Assembly (NCBI RefSeq): GCF_028679125.1
Contig: NZ_JAJRCG010000006.1
Location: 62,001 to 126,000, forward strand
Origin: Methanoregula sp.
GTDB taxonomy: Archaea; Halobacteriota; Methanomicrobia; Methanomicrobiales; Methanospirillaceae
Direction: 5' to 3'
Length of the DNA stretch: 64,000 nucleotides
Of the stretch, positions 16,922 through 26,144 are shown one piece after another. Position 1 is the stretch's first letter, and each line of letters begins with the position of its first letter. The notes beneath the pieces were generated by a model that was given only the letters and a program-made list of their open reading frames with translations, was not told the DNA's origin and did not search any database. A program made the translations under genes and the position numbers.

Positions 16922-17280
16922 GGAGCGCGTATCTCCCGGGTCTCCTGGTGTACCCACTCAAGATAGGGCAGGTGCCCGCCGGTTACGGGCAGTTCGATGA
17001 TCTCCGGCACCTCGTACGGGTGCAGTTCGCGGATGGCACGGATAACCGTACCGGCCAGTACTTTCTGCGTCTTTGCAATCAGCAGGTGCTCTTCGTCATC
17101 ACAGAACTCCCCTTTCCAGGAATACCATGACCTTACCGGGGTCATGTTGACGCAGGCAACGAGATGACGGTCGATAAGCGTCCGGGCGATCTCTTTTGAT
17201 CGTGCTTTGGGAACCGTTGAGAGTATCACGCAGATCTCCGGGGCTGCCGTTATCGTCCCCGTATCCCGATTCTTCTCCAT
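16918..17280 (-). CDS. cutA: CutA1-like divalent cation tolerance protein
   Basis: A 120-aa member of the CutA1 family: CVILSTVPK at the start of the fold, HLVACVNMTPVRSWYSWKGE in the centre and ELHPYEVPEIIELP near the end. CutA proteins form stable trimers and are linked to copper or general metal tolerance, though the biochemical role is unresolved. A 14-residue N-terminal extension precedes the conserved domain. It is the first gene of a minus-strand group with fdhD, overlapping it by 4 nt. Confidence 0.92.
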   Translation of the reverse strand: MEKNRDTGTITAAPEICVILSTVPKARSKEIARTLIDRHLVACVNMTPVRSWYSWKGEFCDDEEHLLIAKTQKVLAGTVIRAIRELHPYEVPEIIELPVTGGHLPYLEWVHQETREIRAP

Positions 17281-17401
17281 ACCGGTGAAGTTATAAGTAC
17301 GGCATGATAAGCCTGATTCTTTGAACCTCCCTCCCGGGAGAAAGAGCCATTCCCTGCAGGGAGTTAGATTCTATAGCGTCCAGCGCCAATAGTAAGTACT
17401 T

Positions 17402-18550
17402 ATGTACGCATCACGCATGAGCAACCTTCCGCCGTATCTCTTTGCACGGATCGACGCGATGAAAGCTGAACAACGGAAATTAGGCGTTGACCTCATCGAC
17501 CTCGGCGTAGGGGACCCTGACCTTGCAACACCGCCCCATATCGTAGAATCCCTCATCAGGGCAGCAAAGGATCCAAAGAACCACCACTACCCTGACTATG
17601 CCGGGATGCCGGCCTACCGGAGTGCCGTTGCCGGGTGGTACAGGAAGCGCTTCGGTGTCACCCTTGATGCAGATAAGGAAGTTGTGGCGCTGATGGGTTC
17701 CAAGGACGGCATCGCCCATATCGCCGAGGCGTTCGTGAACCCCGGCGACTATGTCCTCGCCCCGAGCCCGGGCTACCCGGTGTACCGGACCGGTACCCTC
17801 TTTGCCGAGGGGAAGGTGCACGATATGCCCCTCCTGCGGGAGAATAATTTTGTTCCCGTACTTGCCGATATCCCGAAGAAGGTTGCAAAGGCAGCAAAGA
17901 TCCTGTACATCAACTACCCGAACAACCCCACGGGAGCCATTGCACCGGCAGGGTTCTACAAGGAAGTAGTCGACTTTGCGAGCGACAATGAGATCGTCGT
18001 AGTCTCGGACAATGCGTACTCCGAGATCTCGTACGACGGGTACCGTGCCCCCTCATTCCTCCAGACAAAAGGTGCAATGGACGTCGGTATCGAGATGCAT
18101 TCGCTCTCCAAGACCTACAACATGACCGGCTGGCGGATCGGCATGGCAGTCGGCAATGCAGAAGTCATTGCCGGGCTCGGGCGTGTCAAGACCAACGTGG
18201 ACTCCGGGGTCTTTGACGCGGTGCAGCACGCAGCCATCACGGCCCTCTCCGGCCCGCAGGACTGCGTGAAAGACGCATGTAAGATCTACCAGGAGCGCCG
18301 CGATGTGCTCGTCAAAGGACTCCAGAGTCTCGGGTTCGACGTCCCGCTCCCGAAGGCAACGTTCTATGTCTGGGTGCCGGTCAAGGATTGCATGGCATTT
18401 TCCGGGCGGCTTCTCACCGAAGTCGGCATCGTGGCAACGCCGGGCGTCGGGTTCGGCGCAAGCGGCGAAGGATACGTGAGGTTTGCCATTACCCGGCCGG
18501 TTGAGCGGATACAGGAAGCGATCGAACGGATGCGGAAGATGAAATTATGA
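17402..18550 (+). CDS. dapL: LL-diaminopimelate aminotransferase
   Basis: A 382-aa fold-type I PLP aminotransferase. Features of the DapL family are PPYLFARID at the N-terminus, YPNNPTG for substrate binding, and the PLP lysine in SLSKTYNMTGWR. It converts tetrahydrodipicolinate directly to LL-diaminopimelate, the lysine pathway used by many methanogens. The following gene encodes diaminopimelate decarboxylase, overlapping by 4 nt, which strongly supports this substrate. ATTCTATA about 30 nt upstream of ATG suggests a leaderless transcript. Confidence 0.92.
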   Translation: MYASRMSNLPPYLFARIDAMKAEQRKLGVDLIDLGVGDPDLATPPHIVESLIRAAKDPKNHHYPDYAGMPAYRSAVAGWYRKRFGVTLDADKEVVALMGSKDGIAHIAEAFVNPGDYVLAPSPGYPVYRTGTLFAEGKVHDMPLLRENNFVPVLADIPKKVAKAAKILYINYPNNPTGAIAPAGFYKEVVDFASDNEIVVVSDNAYSEISYDGYRAPSFLQTKGAMDVGIEMHSLSKTYNMTGWRIGMAVGNAEVIAGLGRVKTNVDSGVFDAVQHAAITALSGPQDCVKDACKIYQERRDVLVKGLQSLGFDVPLPKATFYVWVPVKDCMAFSGRLLTEVGIVATPGVGFGASGEGYVRFAITRPVERIQEAIERMRKMKL

Positions 18551-19839
18551 GACTCGCCCATCACCTTACCGTTAAAAACAGTCACCTGCTCATCAACGGG
18601 CAGGACTGTGTAGCGCTTGCAGAGAAATACGGGACGCCGCTCTACGTGACGAGCGAAGACCGGGTCGTGGAGAACTTCGAGAGTTACAAGAAGGCCCTCG
18701 GTGCCCGGTACCCGAAGGTGCAGGTGCTCTTTGCAGCAAAGGCAAACGGCAACCTTGCCCTGATGCGGGCACTGGCAGCAAAAGGCGCCGGGGCAGATGT
18801 CTTCTCTTCGGGAGAACTTGAGTTAGCGCTCAAAGCGGGCATGGCACCGGAGAAACTCCTCTTCAACGGGAGCTCCAAGACCCCGGCCGACCTGAAACTC
18901 GCGGTGGAGAAAGGCGTGAAGGTCTCGCTCGACTCCCTTGACGAACTCCACCAGCTCGATGCCGTGGCGACGAAATCAAAGAAGACGGTCAAGGTCTCGT
19001 TCCGCGTCAACCCGGCGCTCGAAGTGCCTACCCACCCGAAGATCGCCACCGGCCTCGCCACGAGCAAGTTCGGCATCCCGCACAAGGAGATCCCTGCTGC
19101 GTACAAGGAAGCCCTTGCCTGCAAAAGTATCCGACCGGTCGGGATCCATTGCCACATCGGCTCGCAGATCCTCGATGTCGAACCGTTCGCACGGGCGGCA
19201 GAAGTGATGGTGCGGATTGCAAAGGAACTCACGGACATGGGAGTTACACTGGAGTTCATGGACCTTGGCGGCGGCCTTGGCATCCCCTACCACCACGATA
19301 CCGATCCGGTTCCCACGCCGAAAGATTATGCTGCAAAGGTTGTCCCGATCTTCAAGGCGGGTATGGAAGCCTGCGGCATCACCCCGGAACTCTGGGTTGA
19401 GCCCGGCCGATTTCTCGTGGCCGACTCTACTGTGCTCCTCACAAGGGTCAACTCCACCAAGAAAGCCCACAAGCGGTTTGCAAACGTGGACGCAGGGTTC
19501 AACCTCCTGATCCGGCCCGCCATGTACGACTCCTACCACGAGGTCATCGTGGCAAACAAGGCCGATGCACCACTCAATGCGGAATACACCGTCACCGGGC
19601 CCATCTGCGAGACCGGCGATATCCTTGCACCGGACCGGAAACTCCCGGAACTCGCTGCCGGGGACATCGTAGCGATCCTCGATGCAGGAGCCTACGGGTA
19701 TTCCATGGCATCCCAGTACAACAGCCGGCCGCGCTGCCCCGAGGTTCTTCTCCACGGTTCGCAGGCAGCACTCATGCGCAGGGGAGAGACCGTTGCAGAT
19801 CTCACCGCTGCCATGGAACACCCTCCCTGGCAGAAGTAA
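18547..19839 (+). CDS. lysA: Diaminopimelate decarboxylase
   Basis: A 430-aa fold-type III PLP enzyme that decarboxylates meso-diaminopimelate to lysine, the last step of the pathway. The PLP lysine is in LFAAKANGN, the glycine-rich phosphate loop in DLGGGLGIPY, and the substrate cysteine region in CETGDI. Length is normal. ATG overlaps the dapL stop (ATGA). No diaminopimelate epimerase lies adjacent. The GTG start of the RPA-like gene follows after 15 nt, so repair genes may share this transcript. Confidence 0.95.
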   Translation: MRLAHHLTVKNSHLLINGQDCVALAEKYGTPLYVTSEDRVVENFESYKKALGARYPKVQVLFAAKANGNLALMRALAAKGAGADVFSSGELELALKAGMAPEKLLFNGSSKTPADLKLAVEKGVKVSLDSLDELHQLDAVATKSKKTVKVSFRVNPALEVPTHPKIATGLATSKFGIPHKEIPAAYKEALACKSIRPVGIHCHIGSQILDVEPFARAAEVMVRIAKELTDMGVTLEFMDLGGGLGIPYHHDTDPVPTPKDYAAKVVPIFKAGMEACGITPELWVEPGRFLVADSTVLLTRVNSTKKAHKRFANVDAGFNLLIRPAMYDSYHEVIVANKADAPLNAEYTVTGPICETGDILAPDRKLPELAAGDIVAILDAGAYGYSMASQYNSRPRCPEVLLHGSQAALMRRGETVADLTAAMEHPPWQK

Positions 19840-19854
19840 GCGGAGGTTCGTGCA

Positions 19855-21159
19855 GTGCACTTCCACTATGCGCTGGTCGATGACCTCATCACCAAGGAGG
19901 AGTTCGAACAGCGTGTAGAGAAGAAGATCAACGAGTGCGGGGACCTGGTAGACGAGCCGACCGCCGCGATGATGGTGGTCGGCGAGCTGGGCCGGGAGCA
20001 CGTGAAGATCAAGGGGCTCTGTGCAAAATCCAGCCTCTTCTCTTTTTTCGGGAAGATTATTGACAAGACCGAGCCCCGGGAGTTCGACCGGGCAGATGGC
20101 GAGAAGGGGTGGGTGGCCACGATCCTGCTCGGGGACGAGACCGGGACAACACGGCTCGTACTCTGGGACCAGAAAGCAGGTGCGGTGCTGGATGTCGCGG
20201 AAGGTGAAATGCTCGAAGTCATCGGGCGCCACCCGGGGAAGAGCACCAAAGAGATCTATGCCCTTGCGCTGCGAAAAGCCAGCTGCGAGATCCAGTGCGA
20301 GATGCGAAAGAATAGTACAGGTCACGGAAGCCTCTCGAACGAACCCGTTGACCTGGATGTTATCCTGGTAGCACGCGGGGAACCCCGCACGTATACCAAA
20401 AAGGATGGTTCCAGCGGGGAGATGGTGGATGCCATTATCGGCGATGATGAAGGAACCGCACGGATGGTTGCCTGGGCACCGGAGCTGCTCCTCTCTGTTT
20501 CTCCAGGTGCTGCCCTTCACATCACCGGTGCAAAGCTGAACCAGCGCGATGAGGGGCGGAGTTACAGCCTTGACGACAAGAGCACCGTCACCCCCACTGA
20601 CCAGAGCATCGCCATCCCGTTTACCCCGCTCAATGCCGTCGGCGATCAGGGTATCTATACCGTCCGGGGCAGGGTGAAACTGGTGCAGCAGCCGCGATCA
20701 TTTACCACGCGGAACGGCACGCCCTCGTGGGTCAGGAACGTGACGATCTCCGATGGCAAAGACGACCAGAAAATTGTTCTCTGGGGAGAGAATGCGCTGG
20801 TCCCGCTGGCTGCCGGGGATGCAGTTGAGGTCTATCATGCCACGGCAAAGCCCGGGCGGTTCGGGGATATCGAACTCGCAGTCGGGCGGGGAAGCGCACT
20901 GCTGGTGCCAGAGGAGACCGCACAGCCGGTTCCGGTCGTCTTCTCCGGCACCATCATCCCGGGCCAGGGATGCATATTCATCGATAACGGGAAGGACCGC
21001 TACCTGATTGAAGGCAGTTTCCCGGAAGGGACCGAAGTTCATGTGAGCGGGATCCTTGCCGGCAGCCGTATCCTTCCGGACTCCGTGCAGCCGGAGGAGA
21101 TCAGTGCAGAAACCGTACTTGCCCACATCCGGCAATTCCGGGAGCAGCAGGACTCCTGA
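19855..21159 (+). CDS. RPA-like single-stranded DNA-binding protein (multiple OB folds)
   Basis: A 434-aa archaeal replication protein A-like protein. At least three OB-fold repeats can be seen, each with a pattern such as GWVATILLGDETGTTRLVLW, EMVDAIIGDDEGTARMVAW or WVRNVTISDGKDDQKIVLW. No zinc finger is evident. It would bind ssDNA in replication and recombination. GTG 19855 is supported by GGAGG about 9 nt upstream. It stands directly before radA, a meaningful pairing because RPA and RadA act on the same ssDNA; radA has its own promoter. Confidence 0.88.
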   Translation: MHFHYALVDDLITKEEFEQRVEKKINECGDLVDEPTAAMMVVGELGREHVKIKGLCAKSSLFSFFGKIIDKTEPREFDRADGEKGWVATILLGDETGTTRLVLWDQKAGAVLDVAEGEMLEVIGRHPGKSTKEIYALALRKASCEIQCEMRKNSTGHGSLSNEPVDLDVILVARGEPRTYTKKDGSSGEMVDAIIGDDEGTARMVAWAPELLLSVSPGAALHITGAKLNQRDEGRSYSLDDKSTVTPTDQSIAIPFTPLNAVGDQGIYTVRGRVKLVQQPRSFTTRNGTPSWVRNVTISDGKDDQKIVLWGENALVPLAAGDAVEVYHATAKPGRFGDIELAVGRGSALLVPEETAQPVPVVFSGTIIPGQGCIFIDNGKDRYLIEGSFPEGTEVHVSGILAGSRILPDSVQPEEISAETVLAHIRQFREQQDS

Positions 21160-21189
21160 ACCACACTTTCACCCCGCGCAGTCCGGGGG

Positions 21190-21197
21190 TTTATATG
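21190..21197 (+). promoter_or_regulatory. TATA box of radA
   Basis: TTTATATG lies 44-51 nt upstream of the radA ATG. Transcription would start near 21218-21222, leaving a short leader with AGGAG at 21225-21229. Confidence 0.55.
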
Positions 21198-21240
21198 CCA
21201 GTCTTTAACATCTTGTTGTGCCATAGGAGTGTTACAAGAA

Positions 21241-22218
21241 ATGGCTGAAGGACCATTGGAAATTGAAGATTTACCGGGTGTAGGCCCGAGCACAGCAGAG
21301 AAACTCCGGGAAGCCGGTTACCTTTCGGTTGAGAGCATTGCAACGGCAGCACCTGCCGAGCTCTCGGAGGTCTCAGAGATCTCGGAGGCAGTTGCAAAGA
21401 AGATCATCAAGGCTGCCCGCGAAGTGGCGGATGTCGGCGGGTTCAAGACCGGGAAAGATATCTTCGAAGCACGCAAGGACATCCGTAAGCTCTCGTTCCG
21501 GGTCCCGGAACTGGACACCCTGCTGGGCGGGGGCCTTGAGACCCAGGCCATTACTGAGATGTACGGTGAATTTGGTTCAGGTAAGAGCCAGATCGTCCAC
21601 CAGATGGCCGTCAATGTCCAGCTTCCCGAGGACCAGGGCGGCCTGAACGGCAGCGTCATCTACATCGATACCGAGAACACGTTCCGTCCCGAGCGTATCG
21701 AGCAGATGGTGAACGGTCTCGGGCTTGATGACATCCCCGATGTGCAGACGTTCCTCGACAATATCCACATTGCCCGGGCCCACACGTCCGATCACCAGAT
21801 GCTTTTGATCGACAATTCCCGCGAACTGGCAACCGAACTGAAAGCCAGCGACAAGCCGGTCAAGCTTTTTATCATTGACTCGCTCACCGCCCACTTCCGG
21901 GCGGAATACGCCGGACGCGGGACCCTTGCCGCACGGCAGCAGAAACTGAACCGGCACATGCACGAGCTCTTCAAGCTGATCGATGAGCACAATGCCGTAG
22001 GCCTCGTCACCAACCAGGTCATGTCCAACCCTGCCGTGTTCTTCGGCGACCCGACCAAACCCATCGGGGGCAACATTGTCGGGCACACGGCCACCTTCCG
22101 GCTCTACCTCAGAAAGAGCAAGGGCGGCAAGCGTATTGCACGCCTCGTGGACAGCCCGAATCTTCCCGAGGGCGAGGCACCGTTCATTGTAGAAGAGGCT
22201 GGTCTCAAACCGTGTTGA
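21241..22218 (+). CDS. radA: DNA repair and recombination protein RadA
   Basis: A 325-aa archaeal RecA/Rad51 recombinase. An N-terminal helix-hairpin-helix domain ([15 protein letters not shown], residues 7-21) precedes the ATPase core with Walker [10 protein letters not shown] and Walker B LFIIDSLT. It forms filaments on ssDNA and catalyses strand exchange. No intein interrupts the Walker A region. The start is ATG 21241, 11 nt after AGGAG, rather than the GTG at 21229. The next gene starts inside its last codons. Confidence 0.97.
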   Translation: MAEGPLEIEDLPGVGPSTAEKLREAGYLSVESIATAAPAELSEVSEISEAVAKKIIKAAREVADVGGFKTGKDIFEARKDIRKLSFRVPELDTLLGGGLETQAITEMYGEFGSGKSQIVHQMAVNVQLPEDQGGLNGSVIYIDTENTFRPERIEQMVNGLGLDDIPDVQTFLDNIHIARAHTSDHQMLLIDNSRELATELKASDKPVKLFIIDSLTAHFRAEYAGRGTLAARQQKLNRHMHELFKLIDEHNAVGLVTNQVMSNPAVFFGDPTKPIGGNIVGHTATFRLYLRKSKGGKRIARLVDSPNLPEGEAPFIVEEAGLKPC

Positions 22219-22910
22219 AAGCACTCATCACTGATATCGACGGGACGCTCACCAGTCCCGACCGCAGGATACATACCGGCGCCATCGAGACCATCCGGTC
22301 ACTGGTTGACCAGGGTGTCATCGTAGTACTGGCAAGCGGGAACACATCCTGCTTCATGGAATCGCTCTCTAAAATGATCGGGACGCAGGGGTCATTCATC
22401 GGAGAGAACGGGGGAGTGTACCGGACCGGATACGCCGGCCCCCTCCGGATCACCGGGAACCAGACCGTGTGCCTGCGGGCACTCGAAGCCGTGCAGGCAC
22501 ATTACCGTATGCAGGGAAAGGAACTGGAACTCTTCAGCCCCACATACCGGTTTTCCGACCTCGCCTTTGCACGGACCGTCCCGGTTGAAGAGGTGAGAAC
22601 CATACTCAGGGACCACCCGGTACAGGTGATCGATACCGGGTTTGCCATCCACCTCCAGACACCCGGCATCAACAAAGGAACCACGCTCGCCCTCCTTGCA
22701 GAAACACTCGGTCTCCATCCCGCAGATTTCCTGGCAATCGGCGATTCCGTCAATGACATCCAGATGATCGAAGCAGCCGGAATAGGTATTGCGGTTGCCA
22801 ACGGGCATCCCGATACCAGGGCAGCAGCAGATTATATTACAGAAAAGACGTACGGAAACGGATTTGTTGAAGGGGTAAAAAAGTATTCTTCTTATTTCCG
22901 CGCAAGGTAG
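22212..22910 (+). CDS. HAD-family phosphatase (archaeal phosphoglycolate phosphatase-like)
   Basis: A 232-aa haloacid dehalogenase superfamily enzyme of the Cof/archaeal phosphoglycolate phosphatase type. Motif I is DIDGTLT near residue 8, the second is ASGNTS, and the last is GDSVNDIQM, all with catalytic aspartates intact. It would hydrolyse a small phosphorylated metabolite, perhaps phosphoglycolate. The GTG start at 22212 overlaps the radA stop by 7 nt. Its 3' end overlaps the convergent PRC-barrel gene by 19 nt. Confidence 0.88.
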   Translation: MLKALITDIDGTLTSPDRRIHTGAIETIRSLVDQGVIVVLASGNTSCFMESLSKMIGTQGSFIGENGGVYRTGYAGPLRITGNQTVCLRALEAVQAHYRMQGKELELFSPTYRFSDLAFARTVPVEEVRTILRDHPVQVIDTGFAIHLQTPGINKGTTLALLAETLGLHPADFLAIGDSVNDIQMIEAAGIGIAVANGHPDTRAAADYITEKTYGNGFVEGVKKYSSYFRAR

Positions 22911-23146
22911 CGGTCAACGACAATATAGTCCTTGATATCCTTGACTGCCTCGAACGGTATGAGCAGCAGGTTGTCGTCCTCAAGAGTGTATCCGTCCGTT
23001 GAGAATGACTGGTCCGGGTGGACGAGCATCTCCTGCACCTGGCCGGAATCGAAATCAACGCGGAGGTTCTTCAGGGTTCCGATGAGCTTTCCGTCATTCG
23101 TCATGATCTTTTTTCTTGAGAGGCTGCGGGCAAATACACGAGTCAT
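22892..23146 (-). CDS. PRC-barrel domain protein
   Basis: An 84-aa protein covering a single PRC-barrel: RKKIMTNDGKLIGTLKNL, a central beta region and LLIPFEAVKDIKDYIVV. In archaea such small PRC-barrel proteins occur widely and have been linked to RNA metabolism and cell division, but the exact role here is unknown. A TATA box (about 23163-23176) is centred some 25 nt before the ATG, so the mRNA is probably leaderless. It converges with, and overlaps, the HAD phosphatase gene. Confidence 0.88.
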   Translation of the reverse strand: MTRVFARSLSRKKIMTNDGKLIGTLKNLRVDFDSGQVQEMLVHPDQSFSTDGYTLEDDNLLLIPFEAVKDIKDYIVVDRYLARK

Positions 23147-23230
23147 GAAAAAATTGACGATGTATAAATATTTAAATTGTTCTGAATTGACGGCAAAAAA
23201 GAGGTTTTCAGATTTCGTGCAAAAATGAGG

Positions 23231-23440
23231 TTATTTGAACAGTTCTGCGGCCATTTTGACATCGACCCCCCGGAGGGTCTTCCTGCCGGCATGGTCCGAC
23301 ATCTTCTTGGCTTCCTTTGCAAGGAGTATCCCGTACTCTTCCATCATGCCGGCAAGGGCTTCGGTGGCATCGGCACTGACACGCTCGGCACCGGCTTTCT
23401 TGATGATCCGTTCAACTGCTGCCTGTGATAATTCCGACAT
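23231..23440 (-). CDS. Archaeal histone
   Basis: A 69-aa histone-fold protein of normal archaeal size. The three-helix pattern is visible: LSQAAVERIIKKAGAERVS, the long central helix, and the C-terminal DHAGRKTLRGVDVKMAAEL, with the RKT loop that contacts DNA. It wraps DNA as dimers and larger stacks. It is a monocistronic gene located between the PRC-barrel and the CBS regulator genes. Confidence 0.95.
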   Translation of the reverse strand: MSELSQAAVERIIKKAGAERVSADATEALAGMMEEYGILLAKEAKKMSDHAGRKTLRGVDVKMAAELFK

Positions 23441-23494
23441 AAAACATTGATTCCTCCCATAACATTTGGCGCAGGATATCTAAAAGTATTGGAT

Positions 23495-24373
23495 TTAGAG
23501 CGAGGGAAAGACCCGGATGATATCCGACTGGGTGATGATCCCGACCGGTTTTCCCTCCTCGATAACGATCAGCCGCCCGATCTCCCGCTCCTTGAACCGG
23601 TTGATGACCTCGAACAACTTGATGTGAGAGGAGGCCTCGACAACATCCGGGGTCATGCATACCGAGACGCTGGTGGAGAGCGGCAGTTCTTTTTCTATCG
23701 CCTTGGCAATATCGCTCATCGTGATAATACCGGAGAGTTTCCCGTTGTCGATCACCGGGGCACCATGGATGTGGTTGTGGTTGAAGAGGATGAGAGCCTC
23801 TTTGAGGGTGTCAGTGGTCTTCAGGGTCTTTAACGGGGTGGTCATATAGTGCTTGATCGATTTCTTGGGGAGGGAGATGATCTCGGAGGTGGCGATGAGA
23901 AGGGCCTGCTTTGCCTCATCCTTGCCAAAGATCTCGCCGCGGATCAGCAGCCTGTTGACCGGTGTCGGCCCGATGGTAACCTGGTCGCCGATCTCGAAGA
24001 GCTTGGCACTCCCGACCAGCTTGATCATCGCATGGCAGATGTCCGGGTGGCAGAGCGTGGTGAAATCAACTTCCTGGACATTGACCCCCCGGATGTCCTC
24101 CCCGTTCCGGCTGATCTTCACATCATAGTCGCCTTCGGCCAGGCTCAGGTTGAGTTCCCGGTACGCGATTGCCGTTGGGATGTAACCGCCTTTTGGACCG
24201 GGGACGCCATCCACAAGACCTACCGCCTTCAGGGCCTGCATCTGGTTGCGCACCGTCCCGGGGTTGCGCTGGATCATGTCGGCAATCTCCTCACCCTTGA
24301 TGGAGTGCGACTGCTGGTGGTAGAGGGTGATGAGGGTGATGAGGATATCCTTCTGGATAAGGGACAGGTCCAT
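23495..24373 (-). CDS. Winged-helix regulator with two CBS domains
   Basis: A 292-aa protein. An N-terminal HTH (residues about 1-70, with IKGEEIADMIQRNPGTVRN) is followed by a middle domain (to about 180) with PTPVNRLLIRGEIFG, and a CBS pair (about 190-292) with KTTDTLKEALILF and GRLIVIEEGKPVGIITQSD. CBS pairs usually bind adenosine nucleotides, so it may be an energy-sensing transcription regulator. ATG 24373 is preferred since a TATA-like element lies about 28 nt upstream; the open frame upstream is unsupported. The gene is divergent from a GTPase gene just 50 nt away. Confidence 0.85.
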   Translation of the reverse strand: MDLSLIQKDILITLITLYHQQSHSIKGEEIADMIQRNPGTVRNQMQALKAVGLVDGVPGPKGGYIPTAIAYRELNLSLAEGDYDVKISRNGEDIRGVNVQEVDFTTLCHPDICHAMIKLVGSAKLFEIGDQVTIGPTPVNRLLIRGEIFGKDEAKQALLIATSEIISLPKKSIKHYMTTPLKTLKTTDTLKEALILFNHNHIHGAPVIDNGKLSGIITMSDIAKAIEKELPLSTSVSVCMTPDVVEASSHIKLFEVINRFKEREIGRLIVIEEGKPVGIITQSDIIRVFPSL

Positions 24374-24396
24374 AACGATAAACCGTTTGACGTTCC

Positions 24397-24407
24397 ATAA
24401 ATAAATA
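24397..24407. promoter_or_regulatory. Shared AT-rich promoter element between divergent genes
   Basis: ATAAATAAATA lies in the 50-nt gap between the CBS regulator start (24373, minus) and the GTPase GTG (24424, plus). It is about 28 nt from the former and about 20 nt from the latter, so one AT-rich element seems to serve both directions or two boxes overlap. Confidence 0.5.
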
Positions 24408-24423
24408 GATAGGCAGGCAGTTT

Positions 24424-25506
24424 GTGGAATTCGAGAAGATGCCAACGGTGCCAACTGCGGATGAGATCCTTGACCGGAGTTTCCGCCGTGCGGCAAAGAA
24501 GATGAAGGAGAAGGACAACAAGGAGCGGGCGAACGAGGAGTTCGTCCGGGCGGTGGGGGCCGCAGTCCACGACCGGCTGGTGTATATCATCCGCGGGTTC
24601 CCCGAATTTGACAAGATCTCCCCGTTCTACCGCGAGATGACCGACATCCTCTTCGGCGTTGAGAAGATCAAGCAGTCCCTTGGCGCGGTGGGCTGGGCAG
24701 CAAAGCACACGAAGATGGTCGGCAACCAGATCGCATTCCAGTCCCGCAAGTCCGAGGAGACCCTGGTCCTCAGGAAGCGGGCGGTGGCGCGGCTCGCTTC
24801 CATGGTCCACCAGATCAACAAGGACCTGCTCTTCCTCAATGAAGTGAGGAACGTCCTGCGGAAACTCCCCAATGTGGAGGAAGCGTTCACCATCGTCATC
24901 GCAGGCTACCCGAACGTGGGGAAGTCCTCGTTCATCCGCAGGGTCTCATCCGCCGACCCGGAAGTGGCATCGTACCCGTTCACCACGAAAGGGATCATCG
25001 TGGGACACCGGGAGATGGGACGCGAGCGGATCCAGTTCGTGGACACGCCCGGCATCCTCGACCGCCCGGCAGATGAGCGCAACCCGATCGAGAAGCAGGC
25101 GCTCTCCGCGATGATGAACGTGGCCAATGTCATCCTCTTCATCATCGATCCCTCAGAGCACTGCGGGTACCCGATGGAGGTGCAGCTCCGCCTTCTTGAG
25201 GAAGTAAAAGGCATGGTCAATGTCCCGGTCATCATCGTCGCGAACAAGTCGGACCTCGTCACCGCTGATGGATACGCCACGATGTCAACCGCGGACGGGA
25301 CGGGCGTTGATGCGGTGCTCGAAGAGATCCTTACCCACAAACCGGCACCGGAGGTAAGGACCCGGGCGGTGGATATCCGCTCGTCCCTCCCGCAGGAAGC
25401 CGAGGACATCGTGGCATTCGATGGGTTTATCGAGGATGAGGACGGCGTGCGGAAACCAAAGCCCAAAAAGGCCAGGAAACCCCGGACAAAGCCGGTGAAT
25501 TCCTGA
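24424..25506 (+). CDS. NOG1-like GTPase
   Basis: A 360-aa OBG/NOG1-type GTPase. The helical N-terminal domain (1-155) is followed by the G domain: G1 GYPNVGKSS, G3 DTPGILDRP and G4 ANKSD. A basic tail (KPKPKKARKPRTKP) closes the protein and likely contacts RNA. Relatives act in assembly of the large ribosomal subunit. Archaeal versions lack the eukaryotic C-terminal extension, and the length fits. The start is GTG 24424; ATG 24439 is an alternative with only a weak GAGAAG upstream. Confidence 0.9.
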   Translation: MEFEKMPTVPTADEILDRSFRRAAKKMKEKDNKERANEEFVRAVGAAVHDRLVYIIRGFPEFDKISPFYREMTDILFGVEKIKQSLGAVGWAAKHTKMVGNQIAFQSRKSEETLVLRKRAVARLASMVHQINKDLLFLNEVRNVLRKLPNVEEAFTIVIAGYPNVGKSSFIRRVSSADPEVASYPFTTKGIIVGHREMGRERIQFVDTPGILDRPADERNPIEKQALSAMMNVANVILFIIDPSEHCGYPMEVQLRLLEEVKGMVNVPVIIVANKSDLVTADGYATMSTADGTGVDAVLEEILTHKPAPEVRTRAVDIRSSLPQEAEDIVAFDGFIEDEDGVRKPKPKKARKPRTKPVNS

Positions 25507-25528
25507 AAAGTCCGCGAGGGTAAGATCC

Positions 25529-25535
25529 TTTTTTT
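25529..25535 (+). terminator. Oligo-T terminator after the GTPase gene
   Basis: A run of seven T residues occurs 23 nt after the stop at 25506. Archaeal RNA polymerase stops at such T tracts without requiring a hairpin. Confidence 0.55.
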
Positions 25536-26144
25536 CGGGATACCAGATTCCCCATTTTACGCCACTTTATTCCCCGTTGGGGGAGAGGCGCACGTGCGAT
25601 GCCGCCGGAACAGGCACTGCCGCGTCACCATGGACGACAATGCCCCGACAGCGGGGACGAAGCCCCAGGGGTGCATCAGCAGAGGCTGAACGAGATGATC
25701 GCGATTGTCTGCCGGGAACATGCTACTTCCCTGAAATACCCAAGTACACCGTCAGACCCCCCTCACCCATCCAGCCATCATATTCGCTCCCCTGCTCCTC
25801 TTTTTCTGTCGTGAAAATGCAAAGCCATTGCAGGATTTGCGGGCCCTGACCCTGATCCTAATGGGGGGGTCGGGCGGTGTACTTCATGGGTAACCGGACG
25901 TTCGGTTCACCAAACCGGTGCGGCAGATGAGATGCCGGTGCATGAAAATAACGTCGCAGGAAAAATGTTCCAGATGGCCCGGCGCACCATAGGACCGTAC
26001 TCGTGCGACCATTGAAGTACACCGCCCAACCCCCCAACCCGACCACCAAAGATTTATACGACCCTTAAAATAATCTGAACCTAATCCATATGTCCCGGTC
26101 TTCCCAGGGGAACGACCGGGCAGGAGACCGGAGGGAAGAGACTC
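25536..26144. other. Gene-poor region of about 600 bases
   Basis: I find no convincing gene. Short open frames exist on both strands but lack ribosome binding sites and protein-like composition. Part of the region is the fold-back element at 25863-26035. A TATA-like GATTTATA near 26050-26057 lies nearly 100 nt upstream of the GTG at 26145 and may drive that gene. Confidence 0.5.
25863..26035. repeat. Fold-back element A bounded by G7/C6 tracts
   Basis: A perfect 15-bp inverted repeat (25872-25886 and 26013-26027, core GGGCGGTGTACTTC) encloses about 126 nt. Outside each arm lies a G7 tract followed by TCG on the left and a C6 tract followed by AACCCG on the right. A second element at 50835-50964 has the same layout and related ends (G tract, TCGG, then ACTT...TTCA-type bases). 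It could be a structured RNA, a MITE-like element or a replication-associated hairpin. Confidence 0.55.

Noticed and set aside
18976-20520. Long minus-strand open frame of about 514 codons
   Set aside because: It lies antisense to lysA and the RPA-like gene, both strongly supported.
25577-25849. Plus-strand open frame of 90 codons in the gene-poor region
   Set aside because: Composition is erratic, with many Pro, Arg and Ser residues, and no start signals; likely chance.
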